From assembly GCA_913041325.1 (NCBI GenBank), contig CAJWHU010000097.1, positions 1 through 5,753 on the forward strand: DNA of 5,753 nucleotides, read 5' to 3'. The DNA comes from an uncultured Fidelibacterota bacterium (GTDB lineage Bacteria > Marinisomatota > Marinisomatia > Marinisomatales > UBA1611). The notes under the pieces were generated by a model, which saw nothing but the letters and a program-made list of their open reading frames with translations, was not told the origin of the DNA and did not search any database. Positions within the stretch are counted from its first letter, which is position 1, and every line of letters starts with the position of its first letter. Shown here in pieces: positions 1 through 5,753 of this stretch. Made by a program: the position numbers and the translations under genes.

Positions 1-1450
1 TATCTTTCGCGTTGACATTAAGTATGCCATTCGCATCAATATCAAATGTAACCTCTATCTGTGGAACACCTCTCGGTGATGGAGGTATATCGGCTAGGGT
101 GAATCTTCCGATAGTTTTGTTATCTGCGGCCATTTCTCTTTCACCTTGCAAAACGTGTATCTCAACTGTTGTCTGGTTGTCAGCGGCAGTGCTGAAAACT
201 TGTGATTTCTTGGTTGGTATTGTTGTATTTCTTTCAATGAGGGTTGTTGAAACGCTTCCTAGGGTCTCTATCCCAAGTGAAAGAGGGGTGACATCAAGCA
301 GCAATATGTCGTCTACATCGCCGGATAACACTCCACCCTGAATTGCAGCGCCAAGGGCCACAACTTCATCTGGATTTACGCTCTTGTTTGGTTCTTTGCC
401 AAATACCTCTTTAACTTTCTCTTGTATTTTAGGTATTCGCGTAGAGCCTCCGACAAGTATGACCTCATCAATATCAGATTTCGATAAATTGGCATCTTTA
501 ATAGCCTGTAGACAAGGTTCTACGGTTCTATCAACTAAGTCACTAACCAGATCCTCAAACTTTGCCTGCGATAACACTAAATTTAGGTGTTTGGGTCCAG
601 ACGAATCTGCTGTTATGAATGGCAAATTTATGTCAGTTTGCTTGGATGTGGAGAGTTCCTTTTTTGCAGTTTCAGCTGCCTCCTTCAGACGCTGAAGTGC
701 CATTGGATCTTTTTTTAGATCAATTCCATCGCTCTTGTTAAACTCATTTGCGATCCAGTCAATCACTTTTTGATCAAAATCATCACCTCCTAAATGCCCG
801 TCTCCATTCGATGCTTTGACCTCGAAGACGCCATCTCCAAGTTCTAAAATTGAAATATCGAATGTACCCCCCCCAAGATCAAATACAGCTATTTTTTCAT
901 CTTTCTTTTTATCCAGACCATAGGCTAGGGAAGCTGCTGTTGGCTCATTGATAATTCTTCTAACATTTAGTCCGGCAATTTTCCCAGCATCTTTTGTAGC
1001 TTGTCTCTGCGAATCATTAAAATATGCTGGTACCGTTATGACTGCATCAGTAACTTTTGCTCCAAGGTAATCCTCGGCTTGCTTTTTCAGTTTTTGTAAG
1101 ACCATAGCACTTATTTCCGGTGGAGAATAATCCTTGCTATCTATTCGAACAACACAGGCTCCGCTCGAGTTTTTGTCTATTTGATACGGAACCTCAGAGA
1201 TTTCGTTACTTACCTCCTTATATAGTCTGCCCATAAAACGTTTGATTGAAAAAATTGTTTTCTCAGGATTAGTAACTGCTTGACGTTTTGCAGTTTGTCC
1301 GATAAGCCGATCGCTGTCTTTAGCGAAGCCCACTACAGACGGGGTTGTGCGTCCACCCTCAGGACTAGTGATTACTGTGGGCTCTCCTCCTTCAAGCACG
1401 GCCACACATGAATTTGTTGTACCTAAGTCAATACCAATAATCTTGCTCAT
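1..1450 (-). CDS. dnaK: Molecular chaperone DnaK (Hsp70), 3'-truncated by window edge
   Basis: Hsp70 chaperone that binds unfolded cytosolic polypeptides in an ATP-driven cycle with DnaJ and GrpE; neither partner is in the window. Translating from the ATG at 1450 gives 483 uninterrupted residues running off the left edge, against about 630-640 for the family. Visible motifs: phosphate-1 loop IDLGTTNS (7-14), catalytic-type Lys70 in [15 protein letters not shown] (168-173), phosphate-2 loop DLGGGTFD (191-198, Thr196 matching the E. coli Thr199 region), VGGSTRIP (333-340), interdomain linker [10 protein letters not shown] (380-389), and the beta substrate-binding domain with [12 protein letters not shown] and LQGERE. 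The sequence stops at NVNAKD, so the end of the beta domain, the helical lid and the C-terminal tail are missing. The start is the family's usual [10 protein letters not shown] and has a good Shine-Dalgarno. It follows clpC after 123 bp on the same strand. Identification is essentially certain. Confidence 0.98.
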   Translation of the reverse strand, partial: MSKIIGIDLGTTNSCVAVLEGGEPTVITSPEGGRTTPSVVGFAKDSDRLIGQTAKRQAVTNPEKTIFSIKRFMGRLYKEVSNEISEVPYQIDKNSSGACVVRIDSKDYSPPEISAMVLQKLKKQAEDYLGAKVTDAVITVPAYFNDSQRQATKDAGKIAGLNVRRIINEPTAASLAYGLDKKKDEKIAVFDLGGGTFDISILELGDGVFEVKASNGDGHLGGDDFDQKVIDWIANEFNKSDGIDLKKDPMALQRLKEAAETAKKELSTSKQTDINLPFITADSSGPKHLNLVLSQAKFEDLVSDLVDRTVEPCLQAIKDANLSKSDIDEVILVGGSTRIPKIQEKVKEVFGKEPNKSVNPDEVVALGAAIQGGVLSGDVDDILLLDVTPLSLGIETLGSVSTTLIERNTTIPTKKSQVFSTAADNQTTVEIHVLQGEREMAADNKTIGRFTLADIPPSPRGVPQIEVTFDIDANGILNVNAKD

Positions 1451-1455
1451 TATTA

Positions 1456-1460
1456 CTCCA
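1456..1460 (-). promoter_or_regulatory. Ribosome binding site of dnaK
   Basis: On the minus strand TGGAG lies 5 nt (TAATA) before the dnaK ATG. It is the clearest Shine-Dalgarno in the window and fixes the dnaK start. lolD and clpC have no comparable site, which suggests dnaK translation starts independently while theirs is coupled to the upstream genes. Confidence 0.8.
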
Positions 1461-1483
1461 AAAGTGCGTTATCTTCATTTTGT

Positions 1484-1489
1484 AGTATA
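1484..1489 (-). promoter_or_regulatory. Possible -10 box of a dnaK promoter
   Basis: The minus-strand hexamer TATACT matches the sigma70 -10 consensus at five of six positions and would place the transcript start roughly 25-30 nt before the dnaK ATG. The partner -35 is poor: at 17-18 nt spacing only TATCTC or TTATCT is present. No CIRCE inverted repeat and no convincing sigma32 pair (CTTGAA with CCCCAT) was seen. If the host uses a non-proteobacterial -35 (as Bacteroidetes do), a weak TTGACA match would be expected. This is a suggestion only. Confidence 0.25.
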
Positions 1490-1573
1490 CAAGTAACGTA
1501 CCAAATGAGATAATATATAATTATTGACAGATTTAATTGCCTTGTATGACCCAATATGGCATAGATTTTGCGA

Positions 1574-4039
1574 TTACTTTGGTTTTTTTAACTTACTAAT
1601 ATTGGCTTTACTAATTGTATGGTGAAAAGTCAGTTCTTGTTTTTTACAACTGACAACAATCGTCGAGCTCAAGGGAATGATATTCTTAAGAAGCATATCT
1701 GATATCGGATCCTCAACTAAATTTTGAATCTCACGTCTGAGATAGCGAACACCATATTCAGGATTATAACCCTTTGATGCTAAAAACTTTCTGGCTGTTG
1801 GATTTAATTTAATTTTAAGACCTAATTTAGCTAGATTATTCACAAGATCAGAAAACTGTAGATCAATAATTTTATATACATCGCTTTCTTTTAATTGATG
1901 AAAAACAATTGACTCATCAATTCTGTTTAAAAGTTCCGGAGAAAAAAGATTTTGAACGTTATCAAGAATTGTATTTTTCATTTTCAAATAGGATTCATCA
2001 TTTTTTTCCTCACTAAATCCGTAATTAGAGTTTTTTAATTTTCTTGTACCTATGTTCGATGTCATAATTACTATAGTATTTCTAAAGTCCACTTTTCTAC
2101 CTAAACTATCTGTCAAAACTCCCTCATCGAAAACTTGTAGCAGAATATTGAATAAGTCTTGGTGGCTTTTTTCAATTTCATCGAGCAACACAACTGAATA
2201 TGGATGCCTTCTAACTCTCTCAGTTAATTCTCCACCCTCCTCATAACCGACGTAACCTGGAGGTGCACCAATTAACCTTGAAACTGAAAATCTTTCCCTA
2301 AATTCTGACATATCTATTTTTACCAATGCATCATCGTGGGAAAATAAAGACCTTGCCAAACATTTCGCTAATTCTGTTTTGCCAACTCCAGTTGGTCCCA
2401 AGAAAAGAAAAACGCCTATTGGTTTATTTGGGTTTTTTAAACCAGCCCGTGATCGTTTTACAGCCTTCGTTATGCTTGAAATAGCCTCATCTTGACCAAT
2501 GATGAATTGACTGAGCCTCGTATCAAGGTTGAGCAAACGAATGCTCTCAGTTTCTGCTACCTTTGATAGAGGTATTCCAGTCATTGAGGAGACAACGTCA
2601 GCTATAGCCTCTGAATCAATTTTAACAATAGTATTTTCTTCATTTTCTTGCCAGGATTTCTGTGCCTTTAGCAGACTTGAAGAAAGCCTTTTTTCCTTGT
2701 CCCTTAACTTCGCAGCATCTTCAAATAGTTGGTTAGATACTTTAGATTCCTTTTCCTCCCTAATATTTTGTAGTTTACTCTCAATATCTAATATGTTTTT
2801 AGGAACTTCTAAGTTATGCATGTGAGCTTTCGCACCAGCTTCATCAAGTATATCTATCGCTTTGTCAGGCAGATATTTATCCGTAATGTATCTCTCTGAG
2901 AAATATACACATGCCTCAATCGCCTCACTAGAATAGTTTACTTTATGGTGTTCCTCATATTTTTCTTTAAGTCCACTCAAAATGTCCATAGATTGATCAG
3001 CAGATGGGGGATTGACCGTAATTTTTTGAAATCTTCTATCAAGGGCACCGTCTTTTTCAATATATTTTCGATATTCATCCATAGTGGTGGCCCCGATACA
3101 ATGAATATCGCCTCTAGCTAAGGCTGGTTTTAACATATTGGACGCGTCAAGAGAACCTGCTGCTCCTCCTGCTCCAACAAGTGTATGAAGTTCATCAATG
3201 AAAATAACTAAATCATTAGCAGACTCCAGCTCACTCATAACACTCTTTAAACGCTCCTCAAATTGCCCTCTATATTTAGTTCCAGCGACAATCGCTGCCA
3301 GATCTAAGGATAATATCCTCTTGCCTTGCAAAATTCTTGGCACTGTTTTGCGAATAATATTTTGAGCCAAGCCCTCGATGATAGCAGTTTTCCCAACGCC
3401 GGGTTCGCCTATGAGAACAGGGTTATTTTTTTTTCTCCTTGTCAATACCTGAGCGACTCTCTCAATCTCATCTTGCCTACCAATAACAGGATCTAATTTA
3501 CCTTTTTTTGCTACTTTCGTGATATCTCTTGAGAAATAATCAAGAGTTGGTGTTTTACTCTTCTCTCCTTGACGCAATGGGGAATTGAATTCTATTTTTT
3601 TCTCCTTACTTCCTCCAGATGCTATTAGATCCTTGACCGAATTATAATCTAAGGCAAAAGATTTTAAAATTTCTACTGCAATGCCCTCAGTTTCGCTCAG
3701 CATTGCCAAGAGCAGATGCTCATCTTCTGCCTTTGGCTCTCCTTGGTTAGAAGCTTCATTAAAAGCATTCCTCAAAATTCTCTCTGCTCTCCTAGTTAAT
3801 GGTAGATGCCCTAAAGTCATTGTTCCACCCGATGGCTTAATTAAATCCTCTATCATTGTGATGATGTCATTCGAATCTATATCATAAACGTCCATAATTT
3901 TTTTTGATATGCCATAGTCCTCTTTAACTAAACCTAGTAATAGGTGCTCAGATCCAACGTAACTATGACCTAGTCGAAGTGCTTCCTCTTTTGATTTTTT
4001 TATTATTTGTTTAACTTTTTTTGAAAAATTTTCTTTCAT
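1574..4039 (-). CDS. clpC: ClpC-type ATP-dependent Clp protease ATPase/unfoldase
   Basis: Hexameric AAA+ unfoldase that threads cytosolic substrates into the ClpP peptidase; clpP is not in the window. The protein is complete at 821 residues, a normal ClpC length. In order: two Clp_N repeats (about 5-135, with RLGHSYVGSEHLLLGL and the second repeat ending near EGIAVEIL), a linker with TPTLDYFSRDIT (164-175), and AAA module 1 with Walker A GEPGVGKT (211-218), pore loop KYRG (255-258), Walker B VIFIDE (278-283) and arginine-finger region LDRRF (333-337). A short middle domain carries a UVR motif (about 421-456, core FEDAAKLRDKE), the mark of ClpC as opposed to ClpA or ClpB. AAA module 2 has Walker A GPTGVGKT (548-555), pore loop GYVGYE (595-600), Walker B VVLLDE (616-621), sensor-1 TSN (660-662), LLNRID (703-708) and sensor-2 GVRYLRR (763-769). 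The usual ClpP-docking [LIV]GF tripeptide appears as YGF (673-675). All ATPase residues are intact. It begins 4 bp after lolD with no strong Shine-Dalgarno, so translation is probably coupled. Confidence 0.95.
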   Translation of the reverse strand: MKENFSKKVKQIIKKSKEEALRLGHSYVGSEHLLLGLVKEDYGISKKIMDVYDIDSNDIITMIEDLIKPSGGTMTLGHLPLTRRAERILRNAFNEASNQGEPKAEDEHLLLAMLSETEGIAVEILKSFALDYNSVKDLIASGGSKEKKIEFNSPLRQGEKSKTPTLDYFSRDITKVAKKGKLDPVIGRQDEIERVAQVLTRRKKNNPVLIGEPGVGKTAIIEGLAQNIIRKTVPRILQGKRILSLDLAAIVAGTKYRGQFEERLKSVMSELESANDLVIFIDELHTLVGAGGAAGSLDASNMLKPALARGDIHCIGATTMDEYRKYIEKDGALDRRFQKITVNPPSADQSMDILSGLKEKYEEHHKVNYSSEAIEACVYFSERYITDKYLPDKAIDILDEAGAKAHMHNLEVPKNILDIESKLQNIREEKESKVSNQLFEDAAKLRDKEKRLSSSLLKAQKSWQENEENTIVKIDSEAIADVVSSMTGIPLSKVAETESIRLLNLDTRLSQFIIGQDEAISSITKAVKRSRAGLKNPNKPIGVFLFLGPTGVGKTELAKCLARSLFSHDDALVKIDMSEFRERFSVSRLIGAPPGYVGYEEGGELTERVRRHPYSVVLLDEIEKSHQDLFNILLQVFDEGVLTDSLGRKVDFRNTIVIMTSNIGTRKLKNSNYGFSEEKNDESYLKMKNTILDNVQNLFSPELLNRIDESIVFHQLKESDVYKIIDLQFSDLVNNLAKLGLKIKLNPTARKFLASKGYNPEYGVRYLRREIQNLVEDPISDMLLKNIIPLSSTIVVSCKKQELTFHHTISKANISKLKKPK

Positions 4040-4043
4040 ATCA

Positions 4044-4721
4044 CTAATTCTTTACCAATAGACAGCCATTGTCTAAAGTGTATCTCTGGTTACCAATCAA
4101 CGCGACATCAGGATTGTGCGTAGTTAGAATGATTGTCTGGCTATATTCTTCGTTTATTTTACACAATAGATCCATCAATTTGAATGCATTTTTTTTATCT
4201 AAATTTCCTGTTGGCTCATCTGCAAGTAATATTTTAGGTCTATTTATAATTGCTCGCACTAATGCTATCCTAGATCTTTCACCGCCGGATAACTGGCTTG
4301 GCAAATAATTCACCTTTTCATATATCCCCAACACATCAAATAATTCTTCTGCATAAACTGTCTTTGTTGTATCTTTATTTATCCAAGCTGGAATTAATAC
4401 ATTTTCTAATGCTGTAAACTCTGGAAGAAGATGATGAAATTGAAACATAAATCCAATGTCAGTATTACGTATTCTTGAAATTTCATTTTCTGCCAGTTTA
4501 AAAATATCCTGATTCATTATTTCCAATCTTCCCGAGTCGGCGATATCAAGAGTACCTAAAATATTAAGTGCAGTTGATTTTCCTGATCCTGATTGTCCAG
4601 TAATTGTGACAATCTCCTCTCTTTCTACGTTAATAGAGAAATTATTCAAAACTTTTAATTCATCCTCGCCACTGAAATATGATTTACAAATCATACTTGC
4701 CTTTAAAACTATTTCTCCCAT
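4044..4721 (-). CDS. lolD: Lipoprotein-releasing ABC transporter ATPase LolD
   Basis: ATPase on the cytoplasmic face of the Lol complex; it powers extraction of lipoproteins from the inner membrane for handover towards the outer membrane. The protein is complete at 225 residues, the usual LolD length. Motifs: Walker A GQSGSGKST (42-50), Q-loop Gln94, signature LSGGE (144-148), Walker B ILLADE (164-169), D-loop GNLD (172-175) and switch His202 in TTHNPD. The stretch IGFMFQFHHLLPEFTALENV (89-108) is the LolD-specific motif and separates it from MacB- or FtsE-like relatives. After the signature the sequence reads RSRIALVRA rather than the common QQRVAIARA. The ATG at 4721 is chosen because its first residues (EIVLKASMICKSY) align with the start of E. 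coli LolD; the internal Met10 has a better Shine-Dalgarno but would remove the first beta strand. It overlaps the permease gene by 13 bp, and clpC follows after 4 bp. Confidence 0.94.
   Translation of the reverse strand: MGEIVLKASMICKSYFSGEDELKVLNNFSINVEREEIVTITGQSGSGKSTALNILGTLDIADSGRLEIMNQDIFKLAENEISRIRNTDIGFMFQFHHLLPEFTALENVLIPAWINKDTTKTVYAEELFDVLGIYEKVNYLPSQLSGGERSRIALVRAIINRPKILLADEPTGNLDKKNAFKLMDLLCKINEEYSQTIILTTHNPDVALIGNQRYTLDNGCLLVKN
4709..4721 (-). other. 13-bp overlap of the permease end and lolD start
   Basis: The permease ends MQWEK-TAG at 4709, while lolD already starts at 4721 in another frame. The bases before the lolD ATG (TTAAAAAATCAATGCA) hold no Shine-Dalgarno. The arrangement is typical of translational coupling, which would help make permease and ATPase subunits in matched amounts. 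The overlap is read directly; coupling is inferred. Confidence 0.7.
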
Positions 4722-5753
4722 TGCATTGATTTTTTAAGATTGAATTTAACAAGTGCCTTTGCTGAATAAAATGATGCCAGAAAAATGAAAAGCAATGAAA
4801 TAGCGGTAATTAGTAATATATCCTTACCATATAGTTTCATCGGTAAAGTATCTATAAAATAAACATCACTTGGTATTTTTATAAACGAAAATTTTTGTTG
4901 AACATATATAATGAAAATTCCAAGTAAAAAACCTACTACAGCACCCTTTCCAGCTCGCATAATACCAAGTTGTATAACTATTTTGTATATCGAACGCTCT
5001 GAAGCACCCAGCATTCGAAGTATTCCAATATCTTTGATTTTTTGCATGGATATAAGAGTTAGATTTGCTGATAGATTGAATGCTGCAACTAAAAAAATTA
5101 GACACAGTATGAAAATAGTGGCATATCTTTCTATGCGCATAGCATCTACGAGTGATTTATTTTGATCCTGCCATGTGTATAGTGAGATATCACTATTTAC
5201 TGAATTTCTTATATCTTTTTTTAGCTCTTGAGCTGAATTTTGATCATTAATTCTGATATCGAATCCATCTATTTTATCTTTCCTCTTGAATATTTTTTCT
5301 CCATCAATTAGTGTAATAAAGGCAAAGGTATCATCATAATTGAGGATTTTTGTTGAAAAAATTCCACTGATTTTAAATTTTTTCTTAGACGGGAATGACA
5401 AACCAATATTTTGATCAATGGGGCTGTATACTACAATCTCATCACCAATTCCCTTACCTATTCTATAAGCTATGTCTTGACCTATCATGATTTGGCCTTG
5501 TTTTGGATATAAACCACGTAAATTCATCTTGTAGAAATAGGGCAAAATAGATTGATTCACAGCTTTGAGTGATACTACTCTTTTTGTGTTACCATTTTCA
5601 AGCACAGCCTTCCTCTCCATAAAGGGCATAATGTACGAAATAGCCTTGTTCATTTGTAATTTTTCAAAAATATCTGCATCATAAACTCGAATATCACCAT
5701 CAAAACCCCGTAATTTATTATGCACATGGGATTCAAAACCATTCATGACAGAT
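4709..5753 (-). CDS. Lipoprotein-releasing ABC transporter permease (LolC/LolE family), 5'-truncated
   Basis: Inner-membrane permease partner of LolD, which takes up outer-membrane-destined lipoproteins. The frame is open to the right edge: before the Met at 5746 the bases read TCT GTC, giving S-V-M-N-G-F, the conserved LolC/E 'SVMNGF' that sits just after the first transmembrane helix. The Met at 5746 is therefore internal, and roughly 50 N-terminal residues with helix 1 lie outside; the 347 residues present plus these match the family's ~400. Counting from that Met: periplasmic MacB-like domain about 5-205, then transmembrane segments at about 208-230, 266-285 and 309-328. Between the first two lies the cytoplasmic coupling segment (KIKDIGILRMLGAS, 236-249) expected to contact LolD. 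PSDVYFIDTLP (292-302) is a LolC/E hallmark. Whether to call it LolC or LolE is not decidable here; many non-proteobacteria use a single LolC/E-like permease, so no symbol is given. Confidence 0.92.
   Translation of the reverse strand, partial: SVMNGFESHVHNKLRGFDGDIRVYDADIFEKLQMNKAISYIMPFMERKAVLENGNTKRVVSLKAVNQSILPYFYKMNLRGLYPKQGQIMIGQDIAYRIGKGIGDEIVVYSPIDQNIGLSFPSKKKFKISGIFSTKILNYDDTFAFITLIDGEKIFKRKDKIDGFDIRINDQNSAQELKKDIRNSVNSDISLYTWQDQNKSLVDAMRIERYATIFILCLIFLVAAFNLSANLTLISMQKIKDIGILRMLGASERSIYKIVIQLGIMRAGKGAVVGFLLGIFIIYVQQKFSFIKIPSDVYFIDTLPMKLYGKDILLITAISLLFIFLASFYSAKALVKFNLKKSMQWEK

Larger units (their letters stand above)
1451..1573. other. AT-rich spacer between clpC and dnaK
   Basis: This 123 bp stretch is the only intergenic region of any length here. 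It contains the dnaK ribosome binding site, a possible -10 box, and a very AT-rich segment near 1510-1524 with 5-bp inverted arms (ATAAT / ATTAT) around a 5-nt loop. No GC-rich hairpin followed by a T run appears after the clpC stop, so read-through from clpC into dnaK remains possible. No small open reading frame or RNA gene is apparent. Confidence 0.6.

Noticed and set aside
12..695. Plus-strand open frames of 109 and 103 codons
   Set aside because: They lie antisense to dnaK, whose minus-strand frame is continuous and unmistakable. The plus-strand translations are low-complexity Ser/Thr-rich shadows with no recognisable domain.
867..874. C8/G8 tract as a frameshift breaking dnaK
   Set aside because: Frame and motifs (DLGGGTFD) are correct on both sides and the codon count from the start to the window edge is consistent, so the gene is intact as given.
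1524..1550. Plus-strand promoter: perfect TTGACA (1524-1529) with TATGAC (1545-1550)
   Set aside because: The spacer is only 15 nt, the -10 match is weak, and it would point into clpC in the antisense direction with no gene to serve. A chance match in AT-rich DNA is likelier.
1538..1562. Possible terminator hairpin after clpC (GCC...GGC arms)
   Set aside because: The stem is only about 3 bp with a long loop and no following T run on the minus strand, so it is not a credible terminator.
2052..3887. Plus-strand open frames opposite clpC (64, 98 and 68 codons)
   Set aside because: All are antisense to the intact clpC gene, rich in Ser and Leu, and look like shadows of its codon use.
4069..5165. 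Small open frames overlapping lolD and the permease on either strand
   Set aside because: They overlap well-supported genes, show no family motifs, and the minus-strand 79-codon one is simply the permease in another frame.
5744..5746. ATG as the true start of the permease
   Set aside because: The frame stays open to the window edge and the preceding codons give the conserved S-V-M-N-G-F. The first transmembrane helix expected in LolC/E would be missing, so this Met is internal.

Overview
This window carries one block of four genes, all on the minus strand, and all read from the right edge towards the left. In transcription order they are a lipoprotein-release permease (lolC/lolE type, 5' end beyond the right edge), its ATPase lolD, a ClpC-type Clp ATPase, and the chaperone dnaK (3' end beyond the left edge). 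Together they fill almost the whole window. The only real non-coding stretch is 123 bp between clpC and dnaK. No RNA gene, insertion sequence, CRISPR array or long repeat was seen.

Organism: the Lol machinery implies a Gram-negative, outer-membrane bacterium. The Clp ATPase has the short UVR-containing middle domain of ClpC rather than the architecture of proteobacterial ClpA or ClpB. A LolCD pair directly followed by ClpC argues against Firmicutes (no Lol system) and against typical Proteobacteria (ClpA instead of ClpC). It fits the FCB-type phyla best (Bacteroidetes, Marinimicrobia/SAR406 and relatives). The AT-rich composition and many AAA-Lys and Ile codons would suit a marine AT-rich lineage. 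The phylum is an inference, not something read directly from the sequence.

Layout: 5753-4709, lolC/E-like permease, lacking only its N-terminal part with the first transmembrane helix. 4721-4044, lolD, overlapping the permease by 13 bp. 4039-1574, clpC, 4 bp after lolD. 1573-1451, AT-rich spacer with a possible dnaK promoter and a clear ribosome binding site next to dnaK. 1450-1, dnaK, covering the whole ATPase domain, the linker and most of the beta substrate-binding domain.

How the genes work together: LolC/E and LolD form the inner-membrane ABC machine that extracts lipoproteins for delivery to the outer membrane. ClpC (with ClpP, not encoded here) unfolds and degrades cytosolic proteins, and DnaK refolds them. 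The tight packing of lolC/E-lolD-clpC indicates one transcript with coupled translation, and dnaK may be read through or have its own promoter. I see no sign of an undescribed system: this is conserved housekeeping and proteostasis DNA. The main points of interest are the gene order, an atypical ClpP-docking loop in ClpC, and a G8 tract inside the dnaK ATP-binding motif.
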